Assembly (NCBI GenBank): GCA_039621445.1
Contig: CP154954.1
Span: forward strand, 32,775,455 to 32,839,454
Direction of reading: 5' to 3'
Length of the DNA stretch: 64,000 bases
DNA from: Euglena gracilis
Taxonomy: Eukaryota > Euglenida > Euglenophyceae > Euglenales
Both the position numbers and the translations under genes were made by a program. Below the pieces are notes generated by a model. That model worked only from the letters and a program-made list of their open reading frames with translations. It made no database searches and was not told the origin of the DNA. Below are positions 10,431 through 22,045 of this stretch, one piece after another; within the stretch, counting starts at the first letter, position 1, and the number at the start of each line of letters is the position of its first letter.

Positions 10431-11474
10431 TTGGCTTCAATGAACAACGCTGTGGAGAAGAAATTGGAATTATCCAATCGACGTGAACTACCCGGAGCAG
10501 CAGGCACCGCAGCAGCTGGAGAACCTGAAGGTGTGGACGAAACGTGGCGAACCGTGGCCGCCCCTTCCCCCCAGATACATTCATCAAAAAATTCCCAGCA
10601 AAAAAACCCACCCAGTGACGGCCACGGACAGTGGGTAACATTGGTCAGAAAGACCAGCAGGAGAAAGTTACCCCCAGCCCAATACGGGCAGAACAACCTG
10701 GGACAGAAGAACCCCAGAAGATGTCAAAGATATTTTGAAAGATGGAATCGAGGATCAAACCCATTCCACCAGAAGTTGGGCCCAGTCCCTCACAAGGGGC
10801 ATCAATGGAGGTCCCAATGTGGACATCCACCAAAGTCCCCTGCTGTTCAAAGCCCCAATACGGGCAGATGGAACGTGGGCCAAGGGGAACAACATCGGTC
10901 AGGCCTTGGAAGCCAATTCTGCTAGCACATGCCCACTGGACGCGGCAATAAAGGTGTGTTTAAAACCCCTAAATTGTCTCCCATTATCAAAGGGGGCCCA
11001 CAGAGGCCGCCCAAGACTTCCAATGCAGCTGGAGACTAACATCAAATCAAGCCAAAGGCAAAGAGAAGCCAGGCCATGGGGGCCAAGGCCATTACGGCCA
11101 ACAATTTCAAGCCCACTGGGGGCATCACTTCACAGGCCCTGGGGGCCAGAAGCTAATCAGCTGCAGCCCAATAGGGCATTATTACATTGCCCAGCCCCAG
11201 GAAGACCCCCAAAGGGACCCACAGAGGCCCTTTACTTGGACAAGGGTACAAGGTACCCTCCCACAGTGGACCTTGTGGAGGAGGACAAGGGACCCACAGT
11301 GGCCCCCCCCCCGTCAAATCTTTTTGTTTTGCCCATGGCAGGAGAAGATCAACCCAAGAGGGGGGTACCCACAGAGGCCCCTCTATGGTATGTCTTCCAA
11401 CAACAAGATCAGAGCGGAGGACCAGAGAGAGTGTGAGAGATGCATACACCCCCCCCCTGCAGATTTCCAACAAC
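10431..11474 (+). pseudogene. gag-like ORFs of DIRS copy 2
   Basis: The first frame (10431-10925) begins MASMNNAVEKKLELSNRREL; a second (10735-11436) overlaps it and is rich in Pro, Gly, Gln and Arg. There is no recognisable capsid or zinc-knuckle motif. Short tandem phrases such as CCCACAGAGGCCC and GACCCACAGTGGCCC repeat along the DNA and explain much of the protein bias. The assignment to gag is by position upstream of RT. Confidence 0.5.
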
Positions 11475-11774
11475 CTCCTATAAACCTAGGGGTTGCCATT
11501 ATCCCAAACACCCATCAGCAGGTCACATCATTCATCCCAAAATGTCCATGGGATGGAAAATGGTCATCAACCCAGCCCACAACCCCACAAAAACACTTGC
11601 TAGGAGAAAAAACTTCCATGGAGGAAAAGTGGGGAAACACCCCCCTGCACCAGAGACTTCAAAACAGCCTATAATGGTGGAACAAATTCCCCCCCCAAAA
11701 AAACCTGCCAACTAATCAAAGATGGCATCCAACCACCCTGGGACAGAAACCCAAAAATTGTCCACCCATCCAAT

Positions 11775-12640
11775 ATTCAGGGCAAACCTAAACCTGACCC
11801 AAGCAGAAAAAATCCTGTTGGATTACGAAAAATCTGGGGCCATAAAGAGGGTTCAAGATACAGGAACCCAACATCTAATTCTCTGATTTATAATATCAAA
11901 ACCAGAGGGGGGGGACAAAGTAGAGGTTCATAAGCGACTGCAGGGAATTGAATCAGCAGTTCCAAGTAAACCTTTCAAGCTGGATCACATCCAGCACATC
12001 CTTCCAATTCTGGAAAAAGGCCAGTGGGCAGACAAAAAAAATATAAAGGATGCCTATTTTCACATACCAGTGAGCCAGGCCAGGCCCTAAGGCTATTTCT
12101 GAGGCATCAGGGTGAAAAACATGGGAGTTCCAAGCAGGCTGCTTTGCCCTGAACATAATACCCCAAATCTTCATGGGGGTCATGAAAACTTTCGAAAAGT
12201 TGTGGAGAAAAAGGGGCATCCAGGTATTCATTTACCTGGACGACATTTTGGTAGTGGCCTCCACCAGAAACCCCTGCAAACTCACCTGGACACAGTGGTC
12301 AGACATTTATGAAAATTAGGGTTCAAAATCAATGTAAAAAAGTCGACCCTGGAACCCACACAAACTGTGCACCACCTGGGGTTTCAACTAACCTTCTAAG
12401 ACGGAAAGTTACAAGTGCTCCCCCAAAAGGTCAACACCACAAAAAGGAACTGGGCATAATTGTAATAAAGGACTTCAAGTCAAAAAGGCAGCTGGCTGTC
12501 ATTTTGGGACAAATCAGGTCCAACCTAATGGGCCTGCCATATCTCAGGGCTTTTACGGAGGCCCTGGCCAATTTTCTGGCAAAACACTACACAGCCCCAT
12601 GGGACTCCAAAAATCACATTTCAACAGAAATAAAAACCCA
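11775..12640 (+). pseudogene. reverse transcriptase of DIRS copy 2 (YLDD kept, frames broken)
   Basis: Visible pieces in order are AEKILLDYEKSG, NIKDAYFHIPVSQA (motif A), a motif B region shifted in frame, and IQVFIYLDDILVV (motif C with both aspartates), then the thumb ending in TAPWDSKNH. An in-frame stop follows SQARP and at least two frameshifts are needed to read through. Among the three related copies only this one keeps the catalytic Asp pair. Confidence 0.8.
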
Positions 12641-13420
12641 AATAAAGGAAATCAAAATTCTACTGGACACGTGGGAGGGAAGACCCTTCCCCCACCAGAG
12701 AGTTGCACTCAGACAGCAGCACCCATGCATGGGGGGATTAGACATCCGTACACGAAACATTGTGCGTAACTTTGGACGGAAAAGTCCACACTGCACAAAA
12801 ATGTCAGAGAACTAAGTGCAGCAATAAGCACAGCAAAAAGCCTAAGCAAGCTAGGAGAAACAGTTCTACTTTCAGTAGACAATCAGGTAATTTATTATTT
12901 CCGGACAAAAGGGGGTGGCAAAAAAAGATCCCTTCAACACAATGCTAAGAACATTTTTCAAATGGTGCATGGAGCACAAAAAAAATTGCAAGTCAAGTGG
13001 ATGCCTTGAAAGGAATGTTTTTCAGACGCCATAAGCAGATGGGAAATGTACAGGGGGGATTACTCACTGGACGCCCAACTTTTTCAATGGCTCAACCAGC
13101 AATTCAAAACAGTTTTATTTGCCTCCCCAGGCAACAAAAAACGGCCCAATTTTATGGCCAGTTGGCCCCACTGGGAGGCATCAGCAGTGGATGCACTACA
13201 ATGTCCCCTGGACAATCTGGGGGACCTTTTGCAAACCCCCCCTGGTCAATATTTCAGAAACTCCTCCGCAGATTGAAAACTTTTTCACAGACAAAAGTTT
13301 TGATGGTAACCCCCTCCTGGCATTCAGCCACCTGGTGGCACCAGTTAGTAAAAATGAAAGTGCCAGGGACCCCGTGCCTGAAAATCACCCCCTACAAGGG
13401 TATGTTCACCAACTGCAGGG
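12641..13420 (+). pseudogene. RNase H and methyltransferase-like region of DIRS copy 2
   Basis: Pieces matching the other copies are IKEIKILLDTWEGRPFP, GGLDIRTRNIV, a DNQVIYY-like RNase H strand and, further on, LFASPGNKKRPNF and the NPPW segment. Several single-base shifts split it over three frames. The NPPW motif suggests the methyltransferase-like domain of some DIRS elements; that part is inference from one short motif. Confidence 0.65.
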
Positions 13421-13449
13421 GGGAAAAAATGCCACCCCCCAGGTGGCCC

Positions 13450-14340
13450 CTTCTTTGCACGATTCTGCTCAGGCAATTTTTGGAAAGGAAACAAATACAA
13501 AATAGGACCATTAACGATTTCCCAGTAAGAAACCCCAGTATAAGGCGTTATCAACACTCCTTTACGCTTCTATGGCTGATTCTGGAGACAATGGAGGTAC
13601 CCCCCCCTGCAGCCACCATTTCAATTTTTAAGGGCACAGGCCCGTAATGCATACAGTGCTATGCTTTGAAGCCCTGGCTTTGGTGGCCTGAAGTTCCATG
13701 GCATGCTAGCCCCTTACAAAAGGATTTGGAATCAAAATCTGCAGAAGTATGGTGCTTTTAGGGATCCCCTCCCAATCCTCCTGGGGCTGGCAGAGTCCCC
13801 CCTGCCCACTGATATTTGTACATTACGTACACAATTCATTATTTGCTCAGAATTCTCTGTTTATACAGAATTTCTGATTTGGCACAGGTCCAACGAACCA
13901 CCAGTATGTTGGTTGGGGCTCCCTACATCAAAATTTAGCGTAAACGCCAAAAGTTCCAGAAGTGGGAGAGAGTTGTTGCAATTTCTCAATGTCCCCATAT
14001 AATGCCCTTTCAGTTGATAATGTCCTACGTGGCAGCAACACGTTTCTTTGTGAAACCTGGGGCCCCCTTTAATTTCGTTAAAACCCCCTATAAAGCCATA
14101 ACTGCTGACAGAATTGCTTCCATCACAAAAACATTTTCAGCCCAATATAGGGTTACCACCCAGGTTTGGGGACCCCACTCCACCAGAGGGGCATGGGTTG
14201 GTTTGCTCAAAAAATTGGGCCTTTCTGCCCAAGAAGTTTGTGAAATTGGTCAGTGGAAGCGGGTGGAGGCTTTTACAGCCCATTATCAAAGACTTGGTGC
14301 CCAAGGTGCTTTGGAGAATGCCCTGGCCCCCGTTATTCAG
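13450..14340 (+). pseudogene. tyrosine recombinase of DIRS copy 2
   Basis: The C-terminal half is an open frame (14002-14400) with the catalytic pattern of tyrosine recombinases: PHSTRGAWVGLLKKLGL supplies His-x-x-Arg, GQWKR the Trp/His position and TAHYQRLG the nucleophilic Tyr. Upstream, RRYQHSFTLLWLILETM marks the N-terminal DNA-binding half. The frame changes once or twice between the halves. It would catalyse integration of a circular cDNA. Confidence 0.8.
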
Positions 14341-14385
14341 TGCACAATCTGGCCTCACAATGGCAAAGTACGGAGCCCGAGGGGT

Positions 14386-14756
14386 CTCGTACTCCCTTAA
14401 GGCAAGCCGACCAGGGAAGAAGGGACACCGAGGGCGGAGCACAAAGACATTGTGAGCCCGACCCCCCCCCCAAACCCATGTCAGGAAATTTGTCTTCAAA
14501 CGCTCGGTCAGAAGATGGGGGCCAGAGGAGGAAGAGGGGGGGGGGGCCGCCCCGAAGGGGCAGAAGCAACGTCGTCACATCGGAGAAGCATTAGCAGCCA
14601 ACTCCGGCGAGGCGGCACTAAGCAGGACCTTCTAACCCAGCACACCAAAACATTCACAACAAACCGCCGGCGAGCAAGGCATGGCCTCACAATGTCTTTG
14701 TGCTACGCCCTCGGTGTCCCATCCTCCCTGGTCAGCTTGCCTCGAGGGAGTACGAG
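14386..14756. repeat. internal inverted repeat of DIRS copy 2
   Basis: Arms 14386-14456 and 14686-14756 are inverted copies of about 71 bp. Between them lies a C/G-rich loop and an AACTCCGGCGAGGCGGCACT block identical to part of the 10.1-10.3 kb palindrome. This is how DIRS complementary regions are usually built. Confidence 0.7.
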
Positions 14757-15510
14757 TTTGCGGGCTCGTTTTCCCCCTGGAGGGGGGGGGGGGGCGGGGG
14801 GGGGAGCGTTTTTTGGGTTGGGTTGGGTGGGCTCACCCCCCTCCTGTGCTTCGCCATCACGGTCCGTTCCTCCCAGGTCATCCTTCCTGAGAGTTCCAGA
14901 CCATTCGGGATGCGCGCACTCTGGGGGTGAGGTGTAGTGCACGCCCCCTGCTGTATTGAACAGGCACCTTGGGCTCCGCACTTCCCCCAAGTGAGTTCAT
15001 GCGTTGTTTGCCGGCTGTTTGAATGTGAATGTTTTTGGGTAGGTTAGGCCTTTCCCCTTTAGTTCCATATTTTGCCGGAGTGGCTGTTATTAATCGCCCC
15101 ATGGCAGAAGTGCTGGTGCAGTTTATCTCGGCGGCAGACCGTGGGGAGATACAATCACTGTACGATGGTATTTTCTTATCAAAGGGAGCAGCCGTTGCCC
15201 TTTTGGGCGAAAAGGCAGTGTCACAAGCTTCGTGGCGAAGGCTCTTGTGGTCCTCTTCCCACTTCACGGCGCCAGGTCTTACAGAGCTTGAAGGCCACCG
15301 AGGCCAGCTTGTCGGACTGCTCAAACGACGACCCCATCTCGACCTTGAACGCGTGGGCGGGCGGGAAGAGCCACGCTTTGTTGTAGAGTTTGGTCGATGC
15401 CGCCACCATGGCTTCTCCGCTCAGTTGTTCCACCGCCACCGCGGGCCGTGTCGTAGTCCATTAGGGGATGTTGAAGTTCCCCGCCGAAGCTGGAGAACCT
15501 GGAGGTGCTG
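14757..15510. other. terminal debris after DIRS copy 2
   Basis: At 15000-15095 a degenerate inverted copy of the DIRS terminal block is visible (GCCGGCTGTTTG, TTTTGCCGGAGTGG). The following 400 bp hold frames on both strands with no recognisable domain. It may be remains of another element. Confidence 0.4.
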
Positions 15511-15514
15511 AGAT

Positions 15515-15999
15515 GACGTTGGACGCGACCGGCCGCGCGGCCAAACGAGGACGAGGCGGAAGAAGAGGAAGAGGAATCCCTGGAGAGGGAAAAGGCCCGC
15601 CAGAGCCTGCCGGCAGACCCAGAGAAGGTCTTGCTCCGTCAACAGGCGGGCTCCTTGAGTTTGGGATTCCGTTCCCTTTTAGAAGGGCTGCCCAAAATCG
15701 AGGGGCTGAAAGAGCGACCAGAGGTGAACAACCACAGGCAAGATGCAAGCTCCAAGGTGGACAAGCTGCTACGGAGCAGCCAACAAAGAATTGTGAATTT
15801 GCTGAGAATGTATGCATTGATCCATGAAGGGGCACAAGCTGACAAGTTGGTGATGAGCCAGCAGTTCTTCTACTTGTTGTTGGAACTGGAGAGGTCGTTG
15901 GTGGAAGAACGCAAGAAGGCAAGCCTCCCGCATTCAGTGGAACAGAAGGTGCAAAAGCTGTTCAGTGGACGTCTCAGAATATTCTTTTGTTTTTCTTGA
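15515..15999 (+). CDS. acidic coiled-coil ORF, possible gag fragment
   Basis: An open frame without an early ATG begins after a TGA and contains an acidic run (NEDEAEEEEEESLEREKA) followed by a leucine-rich helical stretch with IVNLLRMYALIHEG and FFYLLLELERSLVEERKKA. It looks like a helical structural protein. It lies just upstream of the chromovirus and could belong to it or to another element. No zinc knuckle or catalytic motif is present. Confidence 0.35.
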
Positions 16000-16441
16000 A
16001 ATCCTCGGATTCCCAATTTTATTGATATCCCAAATGTCCCAAAGACGTAAACACTCAATGTGAAAACATAACACCAGAGCCAGCAGTCTGCGGAGGAAAA
16101 GTTAGAATTAGGAATCCAAAAGTCAGTTCGGCAGTTGGTAAGGTAAGCGGTCAGAAAATAATTCGTACACGCCCCCCATGCCGGAGGACGCGGCGCCACA
16201 GGCACAGGACGAAACGGCATCACACCACAAAACAAAATGGCTTTACTGTTTTTCAAGCACTGATGAATGGTGATCAACACGAATTGTCCACAAAAAGGTT
16301 CAGAACGACAAATGTCAACACAAATGAAGGTAAAAGACGTTACTTCCGATGTTCACCGTGGTCCCTTCGCTATGTGGCTGGCTTGCCATTCAAAGGTAAC
16401 ACAAACCTGGGCGAAACTCCTCGCATCAATGGCAGGTTTGT

Positions 16442-17212
16442 GACTGAAAGCCTTCAAAGGTTAGACAACTATCCACCCATGGCGAGGCAGGTTGGTGTCT
16501 CCTGACCCGAAAAACCATCCAAAAGGCCCCCTGGCGTTACCTGGGATCAAGCCTACCGGCTACGGCAGAACCTTTTGTCCTTAAGGGACTCCAGGAGAGC
16601 CAATCTTCTGTCGCCACCTCTTCTCCCCGGCCCGCTACAGCGGCACCCACAGGCGCGACTGCGCAAGCAGATACTGTGCCTACCGCTATAGCGGAACAGC
16701 CAGCAGCCCCTGCCGCTTCACTAGAAACGGTGGACGGCAGTGAAGAGAGCGATGGAGAGAGCAGAGAATACCGGATGGAAGGCCTGGAGGAAATATGTGC
16801 TGATGGACCTCACCATCTAGCTGTTCCACCAGCTCCAATGGGCTCCAGAACACCCCTTCCTCCCGAAGGAGATGTAAGCTCAGAGGCTGAATCCCCACCG
16901 TCTGAGGCCGAACGGCCAGCGGTACCTCTGGTACTACCCCTCTCCTTACCTGCAGTGCCAACGACACAAATACCGACAGAGCCTGTCGGATCACCGACAA
17001 TACCTGCAGGTGTTTTAGGTGGTGTGTTACGGGGTCTGACCGCGGCAATGTCCGCAGTATCAGCAGTGCTGACCCCTCGCGGCTCACCTGCCGCCTCACC
17101 ACCAGAAACCCAACGGGTTCCTGCTGCTGATAGCAGCTCAACAGAACAGCCGTACAGGCTGCGGTCACAACTTCAACGGAGTTGGATGTCCCAGCAGCTA
17201 AACCAGCGGTAA
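16442..17212 (+). pseudogene. gag-like ORF of the chromovirus
   Basis: The frame is open from about 16440 to the stop at 17212, giving roughly 250 codons. It starts with a basic segment (LLTRKTIQKAPWRYLG) and turns into Pro/Ala/Ser-rich sequence (PVGSPTIPAGVLGGVLRGL, PYRLRSQLQRSW). No capsid major homology region or zinc knuckle can be seen. It is called gag only for its place upstream of RT. Confidence 0.45.
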
Positions 17213-17439
17213 AATTACCACCAACGGCGGAAATGCAACCATCTCCTTCCAAACCGGCAGTTTCGGCACCGCCAACGGCGGAAAGACCATTGCCTCCGGC
17301 ACACCCTAGGGAAGAACGCAATTTGATAGATAACCAAACGATCCATAGCCAGGGTACAACGGGTGATACACCCATCGGTACACTTGGTGATTTTTCACAT
17401 TTGACAACTACACATAGCAGTTTTTCGCGATTCGCGTAG

Positions 17440-17892
17440 GTGAATCAAGCACGGTGTAAAGGCATAGCCTCCCTCTTCGGATTTGCGCATAGCGCTCCCC
17501 ATGCGCCAATGGCGCTCTCCACACCCCCCGCGCATATCGCGCTTCACGCACATGGTGCGAGTCGCGCGCCATTGCGCATCACCGATGATTGGGAATATGC
17601 CCAACCCACCCATGCCCAGCCTGGATCGAGTCCTATGGACATGTGTGTGAATGACTCACAATTCCGTCGTTCTGTTTTACAGCATGTTCTCTCCCTTCAG
17701 GATGTTGAGCAGGTCTCCAAAAACGTCAAGGACACTTGGAATTCTTTTCAGTTTGGTCAGTATCGAAGTTTGAACCATTGGTTTTCGAAAAACGCCGATA
17801 TCGCGTATTCCTTTGATTTGACCTTAGAAATCGATGCATTTTCATCCAACGTGCATTGGGCGATTACCGCGACATTGGTCGCAACATTCTAA
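17440..17892 (+). pseudogene. chromovirus ORF of unknown role
   Basis: A 150-codon frame upstream of RT. Its C-terminal half (RRSVLQHVLSLQDVEQVSKN, NHWFSKNADIAYSFDL) reads like a folded alpha/beta protein and could be a capsid or spacer domain. No protease D-[ST]-G motif is found in it or in the following 300 bp, which hold only broken frames. Confidence 0.35.
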
Positions 17893-18222
17893 GGCTTTTG
17901 ATAAGTTCTGGGGAGACACCATCCAATAGATGCACCCCCCCCTGAAACTTATCCCGCTTGTTGTAGATAAGGTTTTCCAGGATCAAGCGCGAGGCGCATT
18001 ACTTGTGCCTGTGAATCCCGAAGCGGAATGGTTTCAAAATTTGACTTGTGTACAAAATTCTTGGAATGGTGGTAACACTACTCCACGTATATTCTCGAAT
18101 AGAGGAACATCGTTTGGCAGGTCAGACCAGTAAAAGGTGACTTAGCATCAGCCGCGAATTTTCTGGTGTTTTGGAGAATGCTGTTTACGTCTGTGATATA
18201 GACCCCGCTTTTCGCAGACCTT

Positions 18223-18822
18223 TTGGTGTTTCTGAAAACTGAGCTTAAAGAAGGCGCAAAACCAATGCATCGGAAATTTTTGCGTTGTTCAGGAGAAAGA
18301 GAGATAGCTCTCAATGAAATGATTGAAACGCTCATAGAGCAGAAGTGGATCATCCCTTCAAAGAGTGAATGGACCGCCCAGGCTTTTGACGTTCCTAAAC
18401 GCCCAGACCCATTAGGTCAGAAAAAGAGGAGGCTGGTACGGGATTATCGGTACTTAAATTCGCAAACTAAGGGTGACCCATTTGCGTTACCTCTCATTAA
18501 GAACCTCATCAAAAAACAAGCGGATAACCGCTTGTGGTCAATTTTCGACCTGGAGGATGGTTTACACCAAATGCGTCTGGATCCCGATTCACAAGCTTTT
18601 ACCGCTTTTGTAACATCCAAAGGTCTTTACCAGTGGACGGTTTTACCAACGGGTGTGAAGAATGGCCCAGCAATGTTTCAGCCCATGATCCAATGGGTCT
18701 TACGGGATTCGCCGTTTGCGCCTGTATACATCGATGATGTTTTGGTTGGTACCCCCCTCCTTCAGCGAATACGCACGAGAATACTCTCGATACTGACTAT
18801 AGTGACGTTCGCGAGGTATTAA
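18223..18822 (+). pseudogene. reverse transcriptase of the chromovirus
   Basis: The 199-codon frame has the Ty3/Gypsy RT series: KWIIPSKSEWTAQAFDVPK, RRLVRDYRYLNSQT, WSIFDLEDGLHQMRLDP (motif A with Asp), YQWTVLPTGVKNGPAMFQ (motif B) and APVYIDDVLVGTP (motif C with the Asp pair). All catalytic aspartates are kept. The frame shifts away right after motif C, so thumb and connection are degraded. Confidence 0.9.
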
Positions 18823-19072
18823 CCGCATTTCTCAAACAATAAATTTCCTTGTTAAAGGTGCCAAAATGCACTTATTTCGCGAAACGATAAATTTTTGCGG
18901 TCACATTCTTAATAATGGCCTAGTAAACTAGAGGCCATTAAGAAACGGACACCTGAGATCATCAAGACCATCTCCCATTTGAAGGTATTTTTGGGATTAG
19001 CCCAATACTACGCGATTTACATGAAAGATTTCGCGCCAATCGCGGTACCTCTGACGAGGCAGCTCAGAAAAC

Positions 19073-19615
19073 GTGCACCCGAAAACACAAAAATTAAAAT
19101 GGGACGCAGATATGCGAGAAGCTCTGGAGAGCATTAACAAGCTAACGCTTGAAAATGTCGTACTCGACATCGCGGATCCCTACAAGCCTTATGTGCTACA
19201 AGTCGATAGCAGCGATTATGCTGGGGGCGGTGTTTTAAGCCAGCATAATGCTGCTAACGAATTACGCCCTGTAGCATTTTTTCTGTCGGAAGCTACAAGG
19301 TGAAGATGGCCAAACGCAAGTCAAATGGAGTATCCGTGAAAAGGAAACGTACGCAATCGTACTGATTTTGCAAAATTCTGTAGTTGGGTCGCCAGTTCCT
19401 TGGTGAAAAAAAAGGGTTGACGGACCATGAGAGTCTTCAACACTGGTACACCGAGGACCTGAACAAAGCTATGTCTTCTGTAGGCCGAAGACGCCGATGG
19501 CATGAATTTTTGAGCCAGTTCAACCTAGTGGTTGTACATACTCCCGGTCATACGCAAAAAGTAGCAGACCCGCTCAGCCGAGCACCCTGGCATTACACAG
19601 GCAACCCGGACGAAG
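19073..19615 (+). pseudogene. RNase H of the chromovirus
   Basis: Frame 19073-19303 contains YVLQVDSSDYAGGGVLSQ, the first catalytic Asp region of Ty3-type RNase H. After a stop and shift, 19384-19600 continues with LTDHESLQHW and RRRRWHEFLSQFNLVVVHTP and ends with KVADPLSRAP, the usual RNase H end and tether to integrase. Confidence 0.85.
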
Positions 19616-19639
19616 GTGATGCCACTTTTCATGGAACCC

Positions 19640-20380
19640 AAAAGGCTGATGAAGTTGCACGTCGATATGACGCAGCCGACGATATGTTGGATTCTTTTCC
19701 CGTTTCATCGATTTTTCGTTCTTTGCCAGTCTCTCCTATACGGGGGAGAAGGCGGCGAGGCCGTACACCTGGTCCCTGTCGCATTATTGGATCTGTATCT
19801 CCTCCCCACCTCTTCTTCCGCGAATGGGATTGCTCCCAAGATCCTGTATATAGCACGATAGTGCATAGACTGCGCAATGGCGAAGTTGGACATAATTATT
19901 GACTCTTCCCTTTACGGTTGGTTTACCACGATGATGCGGGATACAAATATTATGTACCCCGTGACTTGGTTGATGAAGTACTTTTGTGTTATCACAACCA
20001 AGGTCACCCTGTGGCCCCCAAACTTCTTTTTCTTGGTGGGTCGTACGCATTGTACACCCCTGAAAGACCAAGAACTGCAATCGTGCTGCTTGCAAATTTC
20101 GGAACGGTGCCAAATTTGTCAAGCGGTCAAACTGCACAGAGGTACCCCCCGTGGTACGCTTGACTTTTTCCCCGTACCCCCTGACATTTTTACGTCCCTC
20201 TGCACGGATTTTCTTGAATTAGAACCTTGCAAAGGATCAGACGGCAAAATTTAAGGTTATGTTGTCGTCTGCGGGCTGAGTCGGTACATTGTAGCCGTTC
20301 CATGCCAAAAGACAGGGTTGACGGCGCAAATTTTAGCGCAGATATTTTTGGAGAAGTGTATTTGGCTAATGGGCTTACCG
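19640..20380 (+). pseudogene. integrase N-terminal part, 5' of the TRIM insertion
   Basis: The HHCC zinc-binding region is spread over two frames: CYHNQGHPVAPK supplies histidines, RCQICQAVKLHRG the cysteines. CTDFLELEP carries the first catalytic Asp of the D,D-35-E core. The reading then runs into IFLEKCIWLMGLP and is cut at the 5-bp target site TACCG (20376-20380), where a separate LTR element begins. The rest resumes at 21711. Confidence 0.8.
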
Positions 20381-20614
20381 TGTAGGTTCGTGCAGATCCT
20401 AATTTCACCTGCTGTCTAACTTTGCAGGTGGCAAGGGTTATGTACTGTTTGCGTGCAGTATGATTACTGTTTTTATTTTATATTGCCAGTGGTCTGGGAA
20501 GGTTGGAAGGCAGAAAAGATTAAGTTTTTGACAAGTTCAGATATCACTGAAAAAGTCCAGATTGGAGATTGCAATGCCAAGGAAAAGGCCATGTGGGCCA
20601 GGGCCCCCGCCCTC
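20381..20614 (+). repeat. 5' LTR of the TRIM-like element
   Basis: It begins TGTAGGTTCGTGCAG and ends GGGCCCCCGCCCTC. It differs from the 3' copy by roughly eight substitutions over 234 bp and no indels, so the insertion is not very recent. Confidence 0.85.
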
Positions 20615-21464
20615 ACAAACAGTACAACTCCCGTACAAACAGACATGTCAAGATTGCCAACAAGGGGGCCAATGGCCTGAGAAGAGCAATTGGAATCCGG
20701 CCAGCAAACCTCAGAAGTCAAGTTTGAAAGGAGAGAAAATGTCAAAGGATGTGTCTGACATGGCCATGCCTGTGGCATCACAATCTCCAAGGTCGGACGA
20801 ATCATCTGGGATTACCACTGTGGACAGGGAAGTTCAGACAGACGGAGTCAAGCCCAAGCCCAGAACACTCCAGAGACGGAGGAGGCGCAGCAGATTGCAG
20901 CCGCCAGCGCCAGCAGGAGTAAGATTTGACAGATTTGTGGGAAGATTTTACATGGCAGGCTGCTGCTGCTGTGGCTGTGGATGGCCGCGCAGTTCAATTA
21001 CTGGTGGTCGAATGTGGTCATCGCCGCGTACGGCTGTGGAAATGCCGCTGGCTGCTGCACCTCTGGTTGTGGGTTATCCGAGCGTTTACGCAGAAACCCT
21101 CCGCCGTGTGTGATTTGGCGTCGAGGTGGTGGTAATTGGACTGGGCTGTGGACAATCGCGTCGGTTCGCTTTGCATTTCCGCTTTGTAATTTTTTCCCCT
21201 CCGAAACAGAATTCTCTCCCGTTTTGTTTGTTTGTTGGCCATCTCCCTACCCTTTGGGGATTACTGTGGCAACCTGGTCGAAAACGGGGGGAGGACCAGT
21301 TTGCGACAGTTTTTCCAAAGGCTCTTGGGGGATGCCCTGGGCGGTTGGGGTACCTTTTCTGTCATTGAGGCATCAATGATGGCAAGGGCACCCCGACGGC
21401 ACCCGGGGGTTCCCAGCGAGCACTGGCCTACGGTGTTGTGTGACCTTGTCGTTGACAAGATCGT
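20615..21464 (+). CDS. interior of the TRIM-like element with a basic ORF
   Basis: A frame crossing the 5' LTR into the interior (20562-21113) encodes a basic protein with KPRTLQRRRRRSRLQPPAPAG and a Cys-rich stretch (AGCCCCGCGW). It has no RT, protease or integrase motif. A gag-like or accidental origin are both possible. No primer-binding site with the usual TGG start was recognised after the 5' LTR. Confidence 0.35.
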
Positions 21465-21476
21465 GAAGCAGGGGGG
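21465..21476 (+). promoter_or_regulatory. polypurine tract of the TRIM-like element
   Basis: GAAGCAGGGGGG directly abuts the TGTAGG start of the 3' LTR. In LTR retrotransposons such a tract primes plus-strand DNA synthesis. Confidence 0.7.
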
Positions 21477-21710
21477 TGTAGGTTCGCGCAGATCCTAATT
21501 TCACCTGCTGCCTTACTTTGCAGGTGGAAAGGGTCATGTACTGTTTGCGTGGAGTATGATCACTGTTTTTATTTTATATTGCCAGTGGTCTGGGAAGGTT
21601 GGAAGGCAGAAAAGATCAAGTTTTTGACAAGTTCAGATATCACTGAAAAAGTCCAGATTGGAGATTGCAATGCCAAGGAAAAGGCCATGTGGGCCAGGGC
21701 CCCCGCCCTC
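21477..21710 (+). repeat. 3' LTR of the TRIM-like element
   Basis: Same length as the 5' copy, beginning TGTAGGTTCGCGCAG; the second target-site copy TACCG follows at 21711-21715 and the interrupted integrase frame resumes there. Confidence 0.85.
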
Positions 21711-22045
21711 TACCGAATGAGATTGTCAGTGATCAAGATCATTTGATATTCTCTCGATTCTTCACAACCCTCTGCGGTTTACTGGGAATCGAACAGCTTT
21801 TTTCCATTATATATCGCCCGAAGGGCAATTGCCGCGCGAGGCAGCAGTAAAAGCTGTTGTAAATATGCTCCGCCTTTCACTAGCTGACTCGCGCCAGGCC
21901 TGGGTCCAAGTTTTGCTATGGTCCCTGTTTTACATGAACACCGTACTTGGTTTGGTCTTCCCGCAATCCCCATATAAAACTGTTTTTGGGCGAGACCCAC
22001 CGGCGATTGGTGACCATCACAGAGACAAGCTGGAAGTAGCGTAAC
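21711..22045 (+). pseudogene. integrase C-terminal part, 3' of the TRIM insertion
   Basis: The interrupted frame resumes with NEIVSDQDHLIF (second catalytic Asp in SDQD) and FFTTLCGLLGIEQLFSI. The usual glutamate region is degraded around GNCRARQQ. AWVQVLLWSLFYMNTVLG and FPQSPYKTVFGRDPP are typical of Ty3/Gypsy integrases after the core. Stops follow. Confidence 0.85.

Larger units (their letters stand above)
10194..14756 (+). mobile_element. DIRS-like retrotransposon, copy 2
   Basis: This is the best preserved copy. Gag-like ORF (10.43-11.44 kb), RT with an intact YLDD (11.78-12.64 kb), RNase H and methyltransferase-like part (12.64-13.42 kb), tyrosine recombinase with an HSTR motif (13.45-14.34 kb) and internal inverted repeat (14.39-14.76 kb) follow in order on one strand. 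Stops and frameshifts occur in RT and RNase H, so it is probably not autonomous now. No LTRs and no integrase are present, as expected for DIRS elements. Confidence 0.88.
20381..21710 (+). mobile_element. TRIM-like LTR retroelement nested in integrase
   Basis: Two direct repeats of equal length (234 bp) bound an 862-bp interior. The element is flanked by TACCG on both sides (20376-20380 and 21711-21715), a 5-bp target duplication typical of LTR integrases. A purine tract (GAAGCAGGGGGG) lies directly before the 3' repeat, as a polypurine tract should. There is no RT or integrase, so it would have been mobilised in trans. LTRs start with TG but end with TC rather than CA. Orientation follows the PPT. 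Confidence 0.88.
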
